From Liquidambar formosana (lineage: Eukaryota; Streptophyta; Magnoliopsida; Saxifragales; Altingiaceae): a stretch of 64,000 bases of DNA. The DNA is taken from NCBI GenBank assembly GCA_039720395.1, contig CM077833.1:18041133-18105132 (forward strand), read 5' to 3'. Position 1 is the first letter of the stretch, and every line of letters begins with the position of its first letter. Below, one piece after another: positions 44,574 to 56,763 of this stretch. A program made the translations under genes and the position numbers. The notes under the pieces are model-generated. The model was given only the letters and a program-made list of their open reading frames with translations. It searched no databases and was not told the DNA's origin.

Positions 44574-45410
44574 TATATCATGATCACATCAACATGTGTT
44601 GATATTATAAATTACATTAGCACTATGCATTGGAGGTTGTACCTGTGCATTGGTCCAATACACCTCGTAATCTACTAATACACGAGATACAACTCTTAAT
44701 GCGGGTGTTTATATTTCTTCTTCTTACATTGTATTTAATTATGTGATGCTAGCTACAACATTATGTTCTTAGCCAAAAAAGATTACTCTCTGAAATAAAA
44801 ATTTACAAAAAGGGAGGGGAGAAGCTACAACATTTATGTGAAGGGGTTTCCAAGGGGTTTTCCCATTAATATTCTTCCTTTATGCTAGAAGTACAAAGGC
44901 AAGCTACATCAATTTTGCCACACCAACTCATCAAACATTAAAAAAATGATAAATAAATAAATAAATAAAATCATGGATTACATTGTGGTATCCAAACAAT
45001 TAAGCACCAACTAACAAGAGTTGCAAGGAGGCCTAAAGTTATTGTGCAAAAAGCACATAAAACAACAAGAAATTAAGAAATCAAAGAGGTTGGTAAATGT
45101 TGCAAGTTACATGCCATGGGTGTATGACCAAAAGCTGGTATCAGCCGATACAAAGGGATGAGTAGCATAAGATACAGATACATTTGTGACAAACAACTGC
45201 CTCCCTCCTATGCCCCACCAAATTAAATAAAAAATTTCAAAAAGTCCAACCACAATGCCCCCACCTCAACATCAAATTTCCACTTTTGTCCCCCCCTCTC
45301 CCCTGTATCTTCTTCACCATTAAAAAATTAAAAAAGAAAAGAGACGCAAACCTCAATCCTCTTCCCATCTATCAATCTACTATCTATATCTATATTTGTA
45401 AATTGTAAGG
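44574..45410. other. 3' flank of MKS1, gene-free
   Basis: AT-rich, no reading frame of note. Pyrimidine-rich CCCCCCTCTCCCC near 45290. Confidence 0.5.
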
Positions 45411-46178
45411 TTAAAGATCAAAGAAATTGTTGAAAATGTCTAGATATGGAGTAGGAGAAGGTATATGAGGTGAAAAAAAGTTTGAAGGACTGGGCATGAA
45501 ACTACCCTCCATGTAATTCTTGTGGCCATGAAGGACGGGGCTTAGATCATGAAAGAATCCCATTGTGTTTGGATCAGAAGGCGGGGAGAAAAAGTTAGGT
45601 GGGATAGGTTGAAGAGATGCCGGCCCAGGCGATAATATCCCTGGGAAAAAACCTGCAGTTCTCTCAATCCCATCACCCATCTCTATCCCTTCCACTACGC
45701 CACCACCACCACCACCATCTCTGCTTGGCTCTTTTTTCTTGCCCGGTGGAGACCTAGCCTTTTCTATCGTAGCGAATCTCGCCGCCGGCGATATTGCTCC
45801 GGTATTATTATCGGCCAAAGGATAAGAGGATGAAGAAGAAGAGCGTGTGGAGGAGGACGAGGAGCCGGTGAGACGTTGCACGAGTGTCATGAACTCACTG
45901 GGTTTGGTGTGGATTACCTTGGGAGAGACGGTGTAGATGATCACCGGAGGGCGGTGTTGAAGTGGGGGTTGCGACGGTTGCTGATGCGGTGGCACCGGCG
46001 GTTTCTTGATCTTGTAGGAATCTTTCCGCACTTTGAGGGGCGCCGGACGAGGGCCTTGGAGCTCTCTCCTTGGGGACTTGCCATCGGGGAAGTCTGTGGA
46101 GTCCATGCTGAACGATGAATTGTCAAGCCACGAGAGATCTGAGGTGAAGGAAATGGACGAGGGTGGTGCTCTAGGCAT
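45411..46178 (-). CDS. MKS1: VQ-motif protein MKS1 (MAP kinase substrate 1)
   Basis: 255 codons, no intron, as is usual for VQ genes. The VQ motif FMTLVQRLTG lies at residues 96-105, preceded by the MKS1-type blocks GPRPAPLKV (42-50), SYKIKKPP (54-61) and PPVIIYTVSPKVIHTKPSEF (77-96). A Ser tract (106-119), a Gly tract near 155-165 and Ser-Pro sites (SPRR near 35, RSPPGKK, ILSPGPA) suit MAP-kinase phosphorylation. In Arabidopsis MKS1 is a nuclear MPK4 substrate that binds WRKY25/WRKY33 and adjusts defence-gene expression; VQ residues contact the WRKY domain. The same role here is inference from similarity. The start is the first ATG of the frame (MPRAPPSS). There are no signs of damage. Confidence 0.93.
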   Translation of the reverse strand: MPRAPPSSISFTSDLSWLDNSSFSMDSTDFPDGKSPRRELQGPRPAPLKVRKDSYKIKKPPVPPHQQPSQPPLQHRPPVIIYTVSPKVIHTKPSEFMTLVQRLTGSSSSSTRSSSSSSYPLADNNTGAISPAARFATIEKARSPPGKKKEPSRDGGGGGGVVEGIEMGDGIERTAGFFPGILSPGPASLQPIPPNFFSPPSDPNTMGFFHDLSPVLHGHKNYMEGSFMPSPSNFFSPHIPSPTPYLDIFNNFFDL

Positions 46179-46345
46179 AATTTTTCAAATCCCAAACCAG
46201 CCAATATAGGAGCTGACACCAAATATTTAAGCACAGCAAGTCAATGGTGCAGAGGGGATTGATTTGGATACGAGACAAAAAATAATAGTAAGCTTTTGGC
46301 TACCTGTGTTTGTGATTGTGTTTTTTTTGGGTGAATATATAAGGA
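46179..46345 (-). promoter_or_regulatory. MKS1 core promoter and leader
   Basis: TATA-like sequence on the minus strand (plus 46333-46343, GAATATATAAG), about 155 bp before the ATG. A W-box-type TTGAC core (plus AGTCAA near 46231) lies in the leader region, and a TGACGTGGC-like element is further up near 46429. WRKY-binding sites are common in defence genes; function is inference. Confidence 0.5.
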
Positions 46346-46782
46346 CGCCGGTTTCGTGGGGTTATTTATGTTTGAACTTGTCTAACTTTTGAGGGAGTGG
46401 AAGGAGTCATGTTACATGTTACTTGTGCCACGTCAGAGTGGTAAGGGATGACATAATTAAGCAGAGATGATATTTTCTTCCATAAGGCTTGTAATCTAAG
46501 CCCTCCTATATATGGCCAAATTTGTAGAGCGGATGCTTCCCATCACGTCAGCACACGCATTGTGATGGAAAGTTCTATTTACCATGTGAGAAAAGTTTCA
46601 TCATATCTATTGTGCGACGTATATATGAGCATTTTTGTCAATAAATAAATTTAGTTTATTGTTATATTGGAGAAGAGTTGAATCTCAAACTTACCGGAAC
46701 CTATCCCATCCGGACGTTATTTGAGTTACAGTTCCGTATCTCATTCAAATGCCATTTGAGTTATAACTCGTTGAAAAAATTA

Positions 46783-46935
46783 CAGGAAGGTTTACAGATT
46801 GGTTTGATTACTCGTAAGTAATTACTGTTTAATACTAATGAATATTAAATTCCGAGTAAATGACTACTAGCTTAACTAAAAATTACTACTAACTGTATTT
46901 ATTTGCTTGTATTTAGACCAATCTGTAATTCTCCC
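46783..46935. mobile_element. MITE family M, copy 1
   Basis: Ends TTACAGATTGGT and ACCAATCTGTAATT are inverted repeats. The body has repeated TGACTACTA/ATTACTACTAAC blocks. Other copies are at 56643 and 58696. Confidence 0.75.
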
Positions 46936-47049
46936 AAAAATTAAACTTAGTTAAACATGTCTCCAACTTACCATGATTTAAGAGCTGAGCAAAATGTTCA
47001 AACTTTGATTTTTTTTTGAGTTTTTGAATGAAAGCCACAATCTAGATTT

Positions 47050-47052
<3 letters not shown>

Positions 47053-47100
<48 letters not shown>
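47053..47100. repeat. (TC)24 microsatellite
   Basis: Uninterrupted TC repeat. Confidence 0.95.
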
Positions 47101-47104
<4 letters not shown>

Positions 47105-47398
47105 TTGTCACAAATATAAATTGAGCTTCCTTTGTAATGGTGTGGTGAAAAGTTCCTACCGAATAATTTTCTATGCTATAGAGAAAAATTGGCCCTCTTA
47201 TAAGTACGTTAGTTGTCCGACGATTCAACAAAAAGTTCTCATACGGGTCTCCTCTCTACAATGCTTATTTCATGGCCATCCTTGCTGAGGATTTGATCTC
47301 AACCTAATAATGTTGTCACATTATCATTTAAGACGTTGAATTTAAAAAAATAATTTAGAAAAATTTGATATAAATGGCACCATTGATAAGATAATAAT

Positions 47399-48663
47399 GG
47401 GTTAATTACATTTTATTTGTACCATTAATTTTGGGGGTAATCTCAATTTAGTTTATAAACTTAATATTGACTCAATTTTGCGACAATTTTTAACTTTGTA
47501 TTTCAATGTAAGACATGGGGTAACAGACGTTAGAATTTTTAACGGAGCAGTTACATGCCCCGCACGTGCTACTGATGTGGATCCCACGTGGCATAACCCT
47601 TTCTAGGTTAATTACTTTTTTATACCATCAACTTTGGGGGTAGTTCCAATTTAGTCCACGAACTTGACATTGACTCAATTTTGTGACAGTTTTTAACTTT
47701 ATGTTGCAATGTGGGACAAGGGTAATGGATGTTAGGAATTGATTTTAAATTTTGAAAAAATCTAGAAAATTATTAAAATTTAGAAATTGATTTTAAATAT
47801 TGATTTTTGGGAAATAATTGTTCACATAATCATTTTCCTAATTTTTAATTTTTTTTTTCTTTAAAAAAAGCATAAAATTCTTAAAATTTTGAAATAATTG
47901 TTCAAATAATCACTTCTCTCTTTGATATTTCATTCGTTTTTTAATGAAACAAGGTAATTCAAAAGCTATTTTGAAGATTATTTAAAAATCTACAAGTCTA
48001 TATAAATCAAACATGAAAAATCTTTCAAAACAAGTTCTGATTTAATGGTTACACATTGGGTATATATCCTATGGGCCATTGTAGGTATCCAAGATGGCAA
48101 CCATGCGCTCAAGGTGAGATTTAGGGACAGAGGGGATAGGAAGATGTGATCATGTGTATGGAGAAGATGCTCTTCATGCACGTGTGTCTACTCTTTAAAT
48201 TTATTTTTTATTTTTAATTTTTAGTAGATAGAGAATGCAACAGAAACAAGAGGGAAAGAGACTAGAGCGAGTTTGATGCCACATGGAATCCACATCAGCA
48301 GTACGGGTAGGGCACGTGACTGTTCCATTAAAAATTCTAACGTTCGTCACCCCTGTCCTACATTGAAATACAAAGTTAAAAATTGTCCCAAAATTAAGTC
48401 AATGTCAAATTTGTAGACTAAATTGAGACTACCCCTAAAGTTGATGGTATAAAAAAGTAATTAATCCTGAGTTTTTTATGCCGATCCACATCAGCAGCAC
48501 GTGTAGGGCATATGACTGTTCCGTTAAAAATTTTAATGTCCGTCACCCCCTATCCCACAATGAAACACGAAGTTAAAAATTATCCCAAAATTGAGTCAAT
48601 ATCAAATTTATAGATTAAATTGAGATTACCCCAAAATTAATGGTACAAAAATGTAATTAACCC
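47399..48663. mobile_element. MULE-type element with long inverted repeats, a second copy nested inside
   Basis: 1265 bp, flanked by a perfect 9-bp duplication GATAATAAT (47390-47398, 48664-48672). The ends GGGTTAATTAC and GTAATTAACCC begin inverted repeats of about 190 bp. A second pair of arms of the same family lies just inside (about 47608-47740 and 48270-48468), so one element appears to sit inside another. The core 47740-48270 is AT-rich with no transposase. Confidence 0.8.
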
Positions 48664-48672
48664 GATAATAAT

Positions 48673-49863
48673 AGTATGAGAAGCAAGAAGGGACTTTTTC
48701 AGAGTAGAAGTACTGGTGGAGTTGTGGATCCTGACGTCAACGAAAACCCGGCCCACAAGAGTCCGCTTGTCAACAACTAATGAGGACCACTTTTTGGAGT
48801 AGACCAAGTCTCCTCAAGGGTTAATGGGTTGACCGCTATGTATGATGCATGATATGATATGTATGTGGATGATTGAAAAGTACAACGTTTTGAGAAGCTT
48901 CAGGAATTACGGTGCGAGTATATGGTGGCACAGCCGTCCCAAGAGCTTTGATGCCCATGTTTCGTCATTATATTATATATATATATATATATATATAGAG
49001 AAGAAAAGTGGAAATGTGATGTGAGTCAAAAGTCTGTGCTTTAAAAGTATAAATAGACTGGTGAGATGATTGATGTGGAAAACCCATTTGCTCCATCATT
49101 ATTAGCCTTCTAAATCAGTAACTTGTTGCGGCACGGAACAGTTATTTTTCCTCTTTAGGGGTGGGGAAGGGGATAAGGTTCCATTTGACCGAGGAAAAGT
49201 GAAATTTTTAGGGTTTGTTTGGCCAACCTAAAAATCTGGTCTATTGAGAATAAGTATAATCAATTTTGATTTCACAGTGTTTGATAAATTTATTTTTCTT
49301 TCTAATTAGTTTAGTTTTGTTTTGAAAACAAAGTATAAACATTGTTTTTTTTAAACCAACTGTGACTTGGTTTATTTAAAAACCAAATAACAGTTATGGA
49401 TCAGACCCAATTTGATCCAGTTTTTAAAGACTCCAAACAAGCCCTTACAATCATTCGGTTTTCATTATTTGGTCCATTGAAAAGGTAGAAGATTTGAGGA
49501 GAAAATATTTCTCCCTAGGCCCACAAAAATTATTAATTCAATTTAAAGTGTAGTGAGTAGAAAGAAACTTGAAATGAGGACACTTCTACTTTCTATACCC
49601 CATCAATACTTAATAGGGTAATTTGAATGTTTGGTCTGATCAATTCCCCAGATACAGGTAAGGTCTTTTTTGTTTAAAAGAAATTTAAATTATATATGGG
49701 TAAGATTATTGCTCACTTTTCATCGATTAGGTTTTAAAATAAACCTAACTAGTGATTGGTCCCAAAAATAAGCTAATGAAAAGTTAAACCTAAGATTTTC
49801 CGTTTTTTGACATGTAAATCTAAAAACAATGTAGAAAGGAATGAAAAAACCAATCCACTCTTA
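48673..49863. other. Gene-free stretch containing a Harbinger-type MITE
   Basis: (AT)n at about 48970-48998. Apart from the MITE at 49211-49444, no feature is recognised. Confidence 0.5.
49211..49444. mobile_element. PIF/Harbinger (Tourist-like) MITE, 234 bp
   Basis: Ends GGGTTTGTTTGG and CCAAACAAGCCC are inverted repeats, flanked on both sides by TTA (49208-49210, 49445-49447), the Harbinger target. Confidence 0.75.
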
Positions 49864-51412
49864 TCTATTATATATATCTAAAACGGAGGATTGGCACCCC
49901 TTTGTGTGCCAAGTGTCAAAATGAGAATTTTTTTTTTCTTCTTTTTCTTTTCACATGCTGAAGCAGGGATGGAATTGCCTTTTTGGAAAAATTACTTTTT
50001 TAGTAACCGTTTTCTAATCTAATACCAAAAAAGGATATTTTCTATCAACTTGCTACAAAGTAACTACAAATTTGTGCTAAAATGACAACTAACTTCCATT
50101 ATTTCGTATTAATTTTGGAGGTAGTCACTAAAATGTAATTTTGCCAAAAAGTTACTTTTGGTGACTTTTGAGAAAACTACTTTTAGTCATCACTTTCCAA
50201 CTTAATACCAAACAAAAGATATTGTTTGTCAACTTACCACAAATTGACTTGATAGGTGCTTCAAAAGGACTATTAACTTTTTTTCTTTGGTATTAAACTG
50301 GGAAATAGTTACCAAAAAATAAATTCCCCAAAAGATAAATTTCTCACCCTTTTTTTTTTTTTTTTTTGCTATTACTTGCTCTTTTTCATGCGGTAAAGGT
50401 AAGTTGACGCTTAGTATTCATTGCATATCTCTTTGTTTTTATGCGCGAGGATTAAAAAACCCATACTATACAATATTCAACCCAAACTTAATAGACTGTA
50501 TTATATTTTTTTGTTTTCTTTATGCCTATTCATTTCCCCTTCTAAAAATTGAACATATAAAATTATAAATAATCATAATTAAAAAGAGAGACAAATAAAG
50601 GAAATGAGGATTAAAAAAGAAAACGCGATCCGCCAAAATCTTCAAATTCTCCCAATTTGCTTCTGACACAAAAAAAAAAAAAAAAAAAAGAGTAAGAAAA
50701 TATCTATTTTAATCAAAATTCTTCCATATGGTTAATTACATAAAGTTGAAAAGATTTATACTTTCTCTTATTTTATTCTCCTTCTGACTTTTTCTCCTAT
50801 TCTCTTTCTCAATCTAGATTTTTCTTTCATTTTTTTATGCTCTAATCTCAAACAAATTTTTAATATTTTTCCCCATGGTTTTTCACTCTTTATAAAACCA
50901 TGGTTTTTCACTCTTTATGAAACCCACTCAAAACCCCATGGAAGGTTAAGATTCATCATTGTCATGCATTCTAAAATCTGCACTGTTAGATTTGGAGATG
51001 CTTTCAACGGCTATACTTGCTTTGATATATACCAACATGTTAAAACCATGATTGTGAGATGGGTTAAGATCTAGAGAATTTTAATATTTTCCCACCAAAT
51101 ATTATAACGTGTCAGTTCTTTCATTTTTTTACAAGTTTCTACCATTAAATTAATTGTTTTTCAAAATAATTTATCTTTTTTGAGAGTATAATTAAATTTT
51201 GTGTAATAAATTACGCTAACATCTCACCAAAAATAATTCTGATTGAACATCAAAGATTATTTTTGTCTATATCTTTTAAATTTAATTGACATATTATATT
51301 AATGAATATATTTTACTATTTTAGAGAATAAGTATTTTGTTAAAATTCTAAATTACTAATAATATTATTTTTTTATAAATTAATCCGTGCATCGCATGGG
51401 ATTTGAAGCTAG
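49864..51412 (+). mobile_element. Non-autonomous Helitron, 1549 bp
   Basis: The 5' end A|TCTATTATATATATC and the 3' end with hairpin CCGTGC, loop ATC, GCATGG, then ATTTGAAGCTAG|T meet the Helitron rules (5' TC, terminal hairpin, CTRR, insertion between A and T). The interior is AT-rich with internal repeats (TTTGTCAAC/TACTTTTAGT blocks, 49985-50340) and no RepHel coding. Confidence 0.75.
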
Positions 51413-51887
51413 TGGTTACCTAAAATAATAAATTAAGAACAATATTTTGGCACGTGGTACCAACAAAAATGAAAAAAGAAAAACAATGAATATAAATTTC
51501 CATGACTTTATTCAAAAGATGTCTACCCATTTCTTCAAGTGCCTATTGGTCTATTGGGTCCTTCCCAGAGAAGTGATTTAAACTTGGACATTGGAAATCA
51601 ATTGGAAACCGGAAGTACAAGTGTTACGTGCAAGTAGCCTTCTTAAGATTCAATTGGCTGGATAGGGTAGTTGAATAATTAAGGAAGTGAGGGGTCCGCT
51701 CAAGGGTGGCGGTCCAAAATAGTTGCCTGATCTTTGAGAGGGCCGCCTCAGACCATTGACCTAGTTAAACAACGATTCAAGATCTGGGTGAAGGACTTTT
51801 ACATTGATTATCCACATATTCGCTGCGGTGAATCAGTGCATTGATTTGGTGATCACAACATTGGGTTGTCCTTTTCCTCCCACAACA

Positions 51888-51950
51888 CCCCCCCCCCCCC
51901 CCCCCAAACACACACAAAAAAAAAAAAAAAAAAAAAAAAGCCCAAGTCAC

Positions 51951-51993
<43 letters not shown>
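51888..51993. repeat. Compound low-complexity tract: C18, A-rich, (CT)20
   Basis: C18 at 51888-51905, a long A run at about 51916-51939 and (CT)20 at 51954-51993. Confidence 0.95.
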
Positions 51994-51995
<2 letters not shown>

Positions 51996-52209
51996 AGGGG
52001 GAGGGGGTGGGAATTTTATGGTTTTAGAGGCCACTGCTCAGTGTAAAAGGGAAGTGCAGGTTCTAGTGTTGCGAATGACTCCGTATTAAGAAAACAAAGG
52101 TTAGAATGGTATTTATCTCACTACTCTCAAGACCTTGCTTAGTGAAGCCAGCATTGATTTTTAGTTACAAAATTCATTTGCTAAGATCTCTTTTAAGAAT
52201 AAAACACCT

Positions 52210-52546
52210 TTTAATGAATAATTTGAATCCTCTATAGGTTTTTCCTTGTAAAAATTTTGTAGGGTTTTTCATAACTACCGGATCGTTTAGTTTGTAAATG
52301 AATAAAAAAAATAAAGAACCGTTGGATCATCAAACCTTATAGGACATGAAAAGCCCTATAAGAAAAACACTTTTTAATGAAGAATTTGAATCTTTTGTAG
52401 GTTTTTCTCCTATAAAGATTTTGTAAGGTTTTTCATGACCATCGAATCGCTTAATTTGTAAATAAATATAAAAATAAAGAGCCATTAGAACATCAAATTT
52501 TGTAGGACATGAAAAATCTTACAAAATTCATATTAGAAAAAACCTA
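52210..52546. repeat. Two diverged tandem units of about 170 bp
   Basis: Units 52210-52379 and 52380-52546 share AATTTGAATC, TAGGTTTTTC, GGTTTTTCATRAC, TTGTAAATRAATA and CATCAAA blocks. Noncoding. Confidence 0.75.
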
Positions 52547-52676
52547 CAATGGATCCAAGTTCACTAGGCTTCTACAAAATAGTTGTTCAATGAACGCCGT
52601 ATTAACAAGGGCCATCTTCCTCACAGTCTTACATTTGGATGGCCCATCAAATAAGATAGGTTAACATCCAAGACTC

Positions 52677-53010
52677 CTAAGCCATGTTTGTTATGAGGGA
52701 ATGGAATGGTGATTCCATTTTTTAAAAAAATAGTGAGTGTTTGGTTGCACAAGGGAATGAAATGACTATTCTTTTGTGGGCGTCTAAATAGCCATTCATT
52801 TTCAAACCAAAAAGAATGACTTTTCCCACATTTTAAAGAGTAAAAATCATTAAAAATGGGTCTCACCTATACTTTTTTATTCTATTCCCACCCCTTACCA
52901 AATATTGGGATAGAATGTTCATTCTCCTTCCATTTTCATTCCCATTCTCATTTCATTCAGTTCCCACTCACATTTCGATTATTCCATTCTCTTAAACCAA
53001 ACGCAAACCT
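52677..53010. mobile_element. Probable MITE rich in GGAATGGAATG/CATTCC motifs
   Basis: Left GCCATGTTTGTTATGAGGGA and right complement AGGTTTGCGTTTGGTTTAAG are imperfect inverted ends, and internal CATTCC/GGAATG motifs oppose each other. Target duplication not resolved. Confidence 0.5.
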
Positions 53011-55783
53011 AGTGTATGGAGCCAACAGCTTGATATAGTTTGGCTAGTCCTATCTGTTTCATCAAGCCTACTGAATTTCAAGCCACCCAAAAATTAAAAA
53101 TAAAAATAAAAATCTTATATGTTTCATAATTTGGGGAATAATGGAACCACAACTTCAACAAAACTAAACTTTATACAATTATTTGCCTTAGCCTGAATAT
53201 TCTATTTTAGAAATCAAAACAATAAAAGACATACAACTCAATCCAACCAAACCAAATCTTATTCTCAACTATATGGGTTGGTTAAATATATCCTTTTATG
53301 TCATTTTGTTCTATCAAGGGTAAAACTACAAAAGACATAAGGGTCAATTTTTTTTTCTTTCTTTTCCCCTTTCAATCAAATTGAAACATTAACTAAGAAT
53401 CCGTTTGGTCATTCAAGAAAAAAATTAAAATAATTCTAATGCGTTTCACGTAACAAATACATACTTATTCAAACACACTCCCTAATATATAAATAGATTA
53501 ATTAATTTTCAATCAAAGTTATCAACAAAGTGCCTACAGTGGGACCACAAGAAGGAGTCATGGCCTCATGGGTGACTGCCCTAAGTACTGTAGGTCCTGA
53601 TGTGTGACCCGACCACGACTAGAAAATGCCTGAAGGCTAAAAGACTTGTTACTTATTTATTTATTTATTTATTTTTCGCATTGGTAGGAGGGATGTGACT
53701 GTCAGTAGGGTAAAGGTGGGGCACATCACTTTCCCGGTGAAAAAGACAATGTAGCGTGGTGGAAGGTAAGTGGTAATGGGCTACCTATTGCAACCATCAT
53801 AAGAGGAGTCAACCGTAGAGGAGTGAAGTCTTCCCATGACCAAGTCCGCAACCCATACATAATGAGTGGATCAACTCATTAAAACACTTAACAAATTAAA
53901 AAATTAAAAAACCAAAAAAAATAAAGACTCATTAAAATAAAAATACATTGACATTTTTAGATGATAAAGATCAATTCAAAGTCACATATGATTTGTTCTT
54001 AGCTCAAGTTATAAATATTTTGCAGCATGTGATCAAGTCTATTGATTCAGTCATCGCGTGTTAATCGATGAGTGTTATGTACGTATATGTGTTTTAAAGA
54101 GTTTTTTTTTAACGTGTGCTTTAAGGGTATACGTTAAACTACATTTAATGAAATAATCATTATATAAAAATGGTAAAAACATATAAAGAGTTATGCAAAT
54201 TGCATAAAAAATTATATTTATACAGTTTTATAAGTATTTTCACATTTCTTTGGCTACATGTGCCTTTAGTCCTGCGGGAAATCTTTTGGCACCATGAAAA
54301 TCTCAGCTTATTGACAAAGAAAGTTGTAAATTCAATGCACTATTATCTTTCTATCTTGGAAATGCTTTTCCACACTCTGGAAGCAAAAAATTAAGAGACG
54401 CCAAAAAGAAAAAAAGAAAAAAGAAAAAAAAAAACAAAGAAGGTCCCTTTCGCTAGTAAGGAAACATTACTGTTTTCGATAGCAAGCCATCACCACCATC
54501 GCCGCCCCTGATCACACCACCACTTCACCATTGACCGCACCACACAACCACCACCACCACTATAGGTGACATTATGTATCCATCAACCCATGAGAGAATT
54601 GTACCTGTTTTTACAAATTAATATAAAATTAAATTTTATTGAAATTTCTTTGTCTATTTGATTTCAGGATACACCAAGCCTAATTTCGGTCGATGAATAG
54701 TTCAAAATAAAGTAGGAAATTGAACCCTAAAGTAGGAAATTGAACCCTAAAGTTTTGGCACTTTGATCAAAGTCTCAAAAATCATTGACCCATCCTCAAA
54801 ATGTTATACGATATTCATAAATATTCTGGTTATTTTATTATGTAACCAACTACCCGGTATTAGATTGGTCGTGTCACCGACTCAATTAGCCAACGCAAGT
54901 TGCATGCCCATGCACATCAACGGATTAATATCCAACTTGCGATGCCTAAGACTAATTTTAAGTTACCACACATTCTTGTCTTTCAATTTATCGAGTTAAA
55001 GTTTAATCTATATGATTAAGAGGTTTTACATAAGAGGAGGTTATCCACAATTTCTAATTTTCTCAGGAAGATAATTGTAAGATAGCAGTTTGGTATATTC
55101 AAATTCAAATCAATATGATATTACAATTTTAGTCTTTTTATTTTTTTTAGTTTAAATATTTTTTAATTTTGGAGGGGAAAAAAGGGCATAGATAGATAGG
55201 AGAGAGACCAACACCTCCCAATTGCTTGCTACAAACTAGGGGTGGTAGCAGAGGCGGTATATGTACATGTCAACTCATGTGTAATACCCTAGTTTTTCCC
55301 TAGAAAGAATAATTAGATAGTAGGTTAAGAGCATCTCCAGTGGAGATGATAAGTTTTTTTAATGTCAAATACAAAATGAAGGCCTATGTGGCAATTTGAA
55401 GATTTACTTAAAATTGGCCACTTTACCTAATATGCCAAATTTGAAAGCTTACTTAAAACAAATTATTCCACCCAATATGTCAAATGCAAAAAAGAATGAA
55501 TCTAATATTAAAATAGTTAAATTTAGAATAAAATAATTTTTAAAAATGAAAAAGCACATGGCTTTAAAAGATGTCAAATTTGACATCAAGATATGGGCTC
55601 CAATTCCATATTAGCAAAGGCAGTTCGGTTGAAGATAAATTTAAAACCTGAGATGTCTTTTATAGCCGTTTCAAAGTAATATAATATTATTATATAGTCC
55701 CCTCTTAATTTTTACATCATAAAAAAATTATTACTTGGACATCTTTTTCCCTTTATAATAGTGTAGATTGAAGAGGTGATTGC

Positions 55784-55825
<42 letters not shown>

Positions 55826-56642
55826 TGCAAAACACCATAGTTATCCCTTAAAGAAAATGGTGGCATAGTGAATTAATTGATTTAAGTTCAAACATGATTA
55901 GTATAAAATTACTATTTTGCTTCTTTAATATTTCAACTAAGAGAAGTAATCTAGGAGTTTAGCTGGAAGATGGAATGAATCTGTGGGCAGGAGACCAAGG
56001 GTCGATCCCAACCCTTTTATAAAAGTATAAATATATCTTAAATTTTCGGTATGGCAAAATTTAAAAGATGTTGATGGGAGCTTGTGCAATTGACTTTAAG
56101 CCTAACAAATCCTTTCTATCTTTCTCTTTCTTCCCTTTCGTTTTTTATATTCTTGGACATGCTTCGCTTAATCAACATGAAAATGAAAGGAAAAGAAGGT
56201 GAACATTTCTGTACTTCCCTGTGTTTGGTTAGCGAGAGTTATTTAGGTGCCAGCATAAATTGGCCGCTAACTTTTTGGAAATTATTCCCACAAAATATAT
56301 CTTGTATTTTTTTTTTTACAAGAAAAAGTACTAAAAAACATCATAGAAAAATTGATACTTGTATATTTATTTAACTTCTTGTAAATCAAGGGAATGTAGA
56401 AAAACCAAATCCTAACATTATCATTTTCTTTTATTTTCTTAAATTCCGCTTTCCTATCTAAGTTTCTTGATGACCAATGCAACCTAGCATGACAAAATCA
56501 ATGCGAGATAGTTGATTTCCTTTGATTACACTATTATGGCTAGCTTCATGATAATGGTTCTTTTACATTATGGTTAATTACTTTATCTTGAGTCCACCGT
56601 CATTTGACTTGATCAAGAGATTTCCCAATTATTTTTTTTTTA
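53011..56642. other. Gene-free AT-rich region
   Basis: Contains (TTTA)n near 53656-53675, an A-rich tract near 54400-54433, a GAGCATCTCCAGTGGAGATG palindromic MITE end near 55328-55348, and (AT)17 at 55789-55822. Open frames at 54170-54394, 54763-54999 and 56084-56374 have no known motif and are probably chance. Confidence 0.5.
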
Positions 56643-56763
56643 GGGGGAATTATAAATGGATCCAGCTTCAGGCAAATAATTATAGTTAGTAGTCATTTGC
56701 TACGAAGTTAATGTGTTAAATTCTAATTATTTACCTGTAGTCAGACCAATTTGTAATTCCCCC
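56643..56763. mobile_element. MITE family M, copy 2 (shorter)
   Basis: Left GGGGGAATTATAAAT and right GACCAATTTGTAATTCCCCC, with internal GTAGTCATTTGCTACGAAG as in copy 3. Confidence 0.6.
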
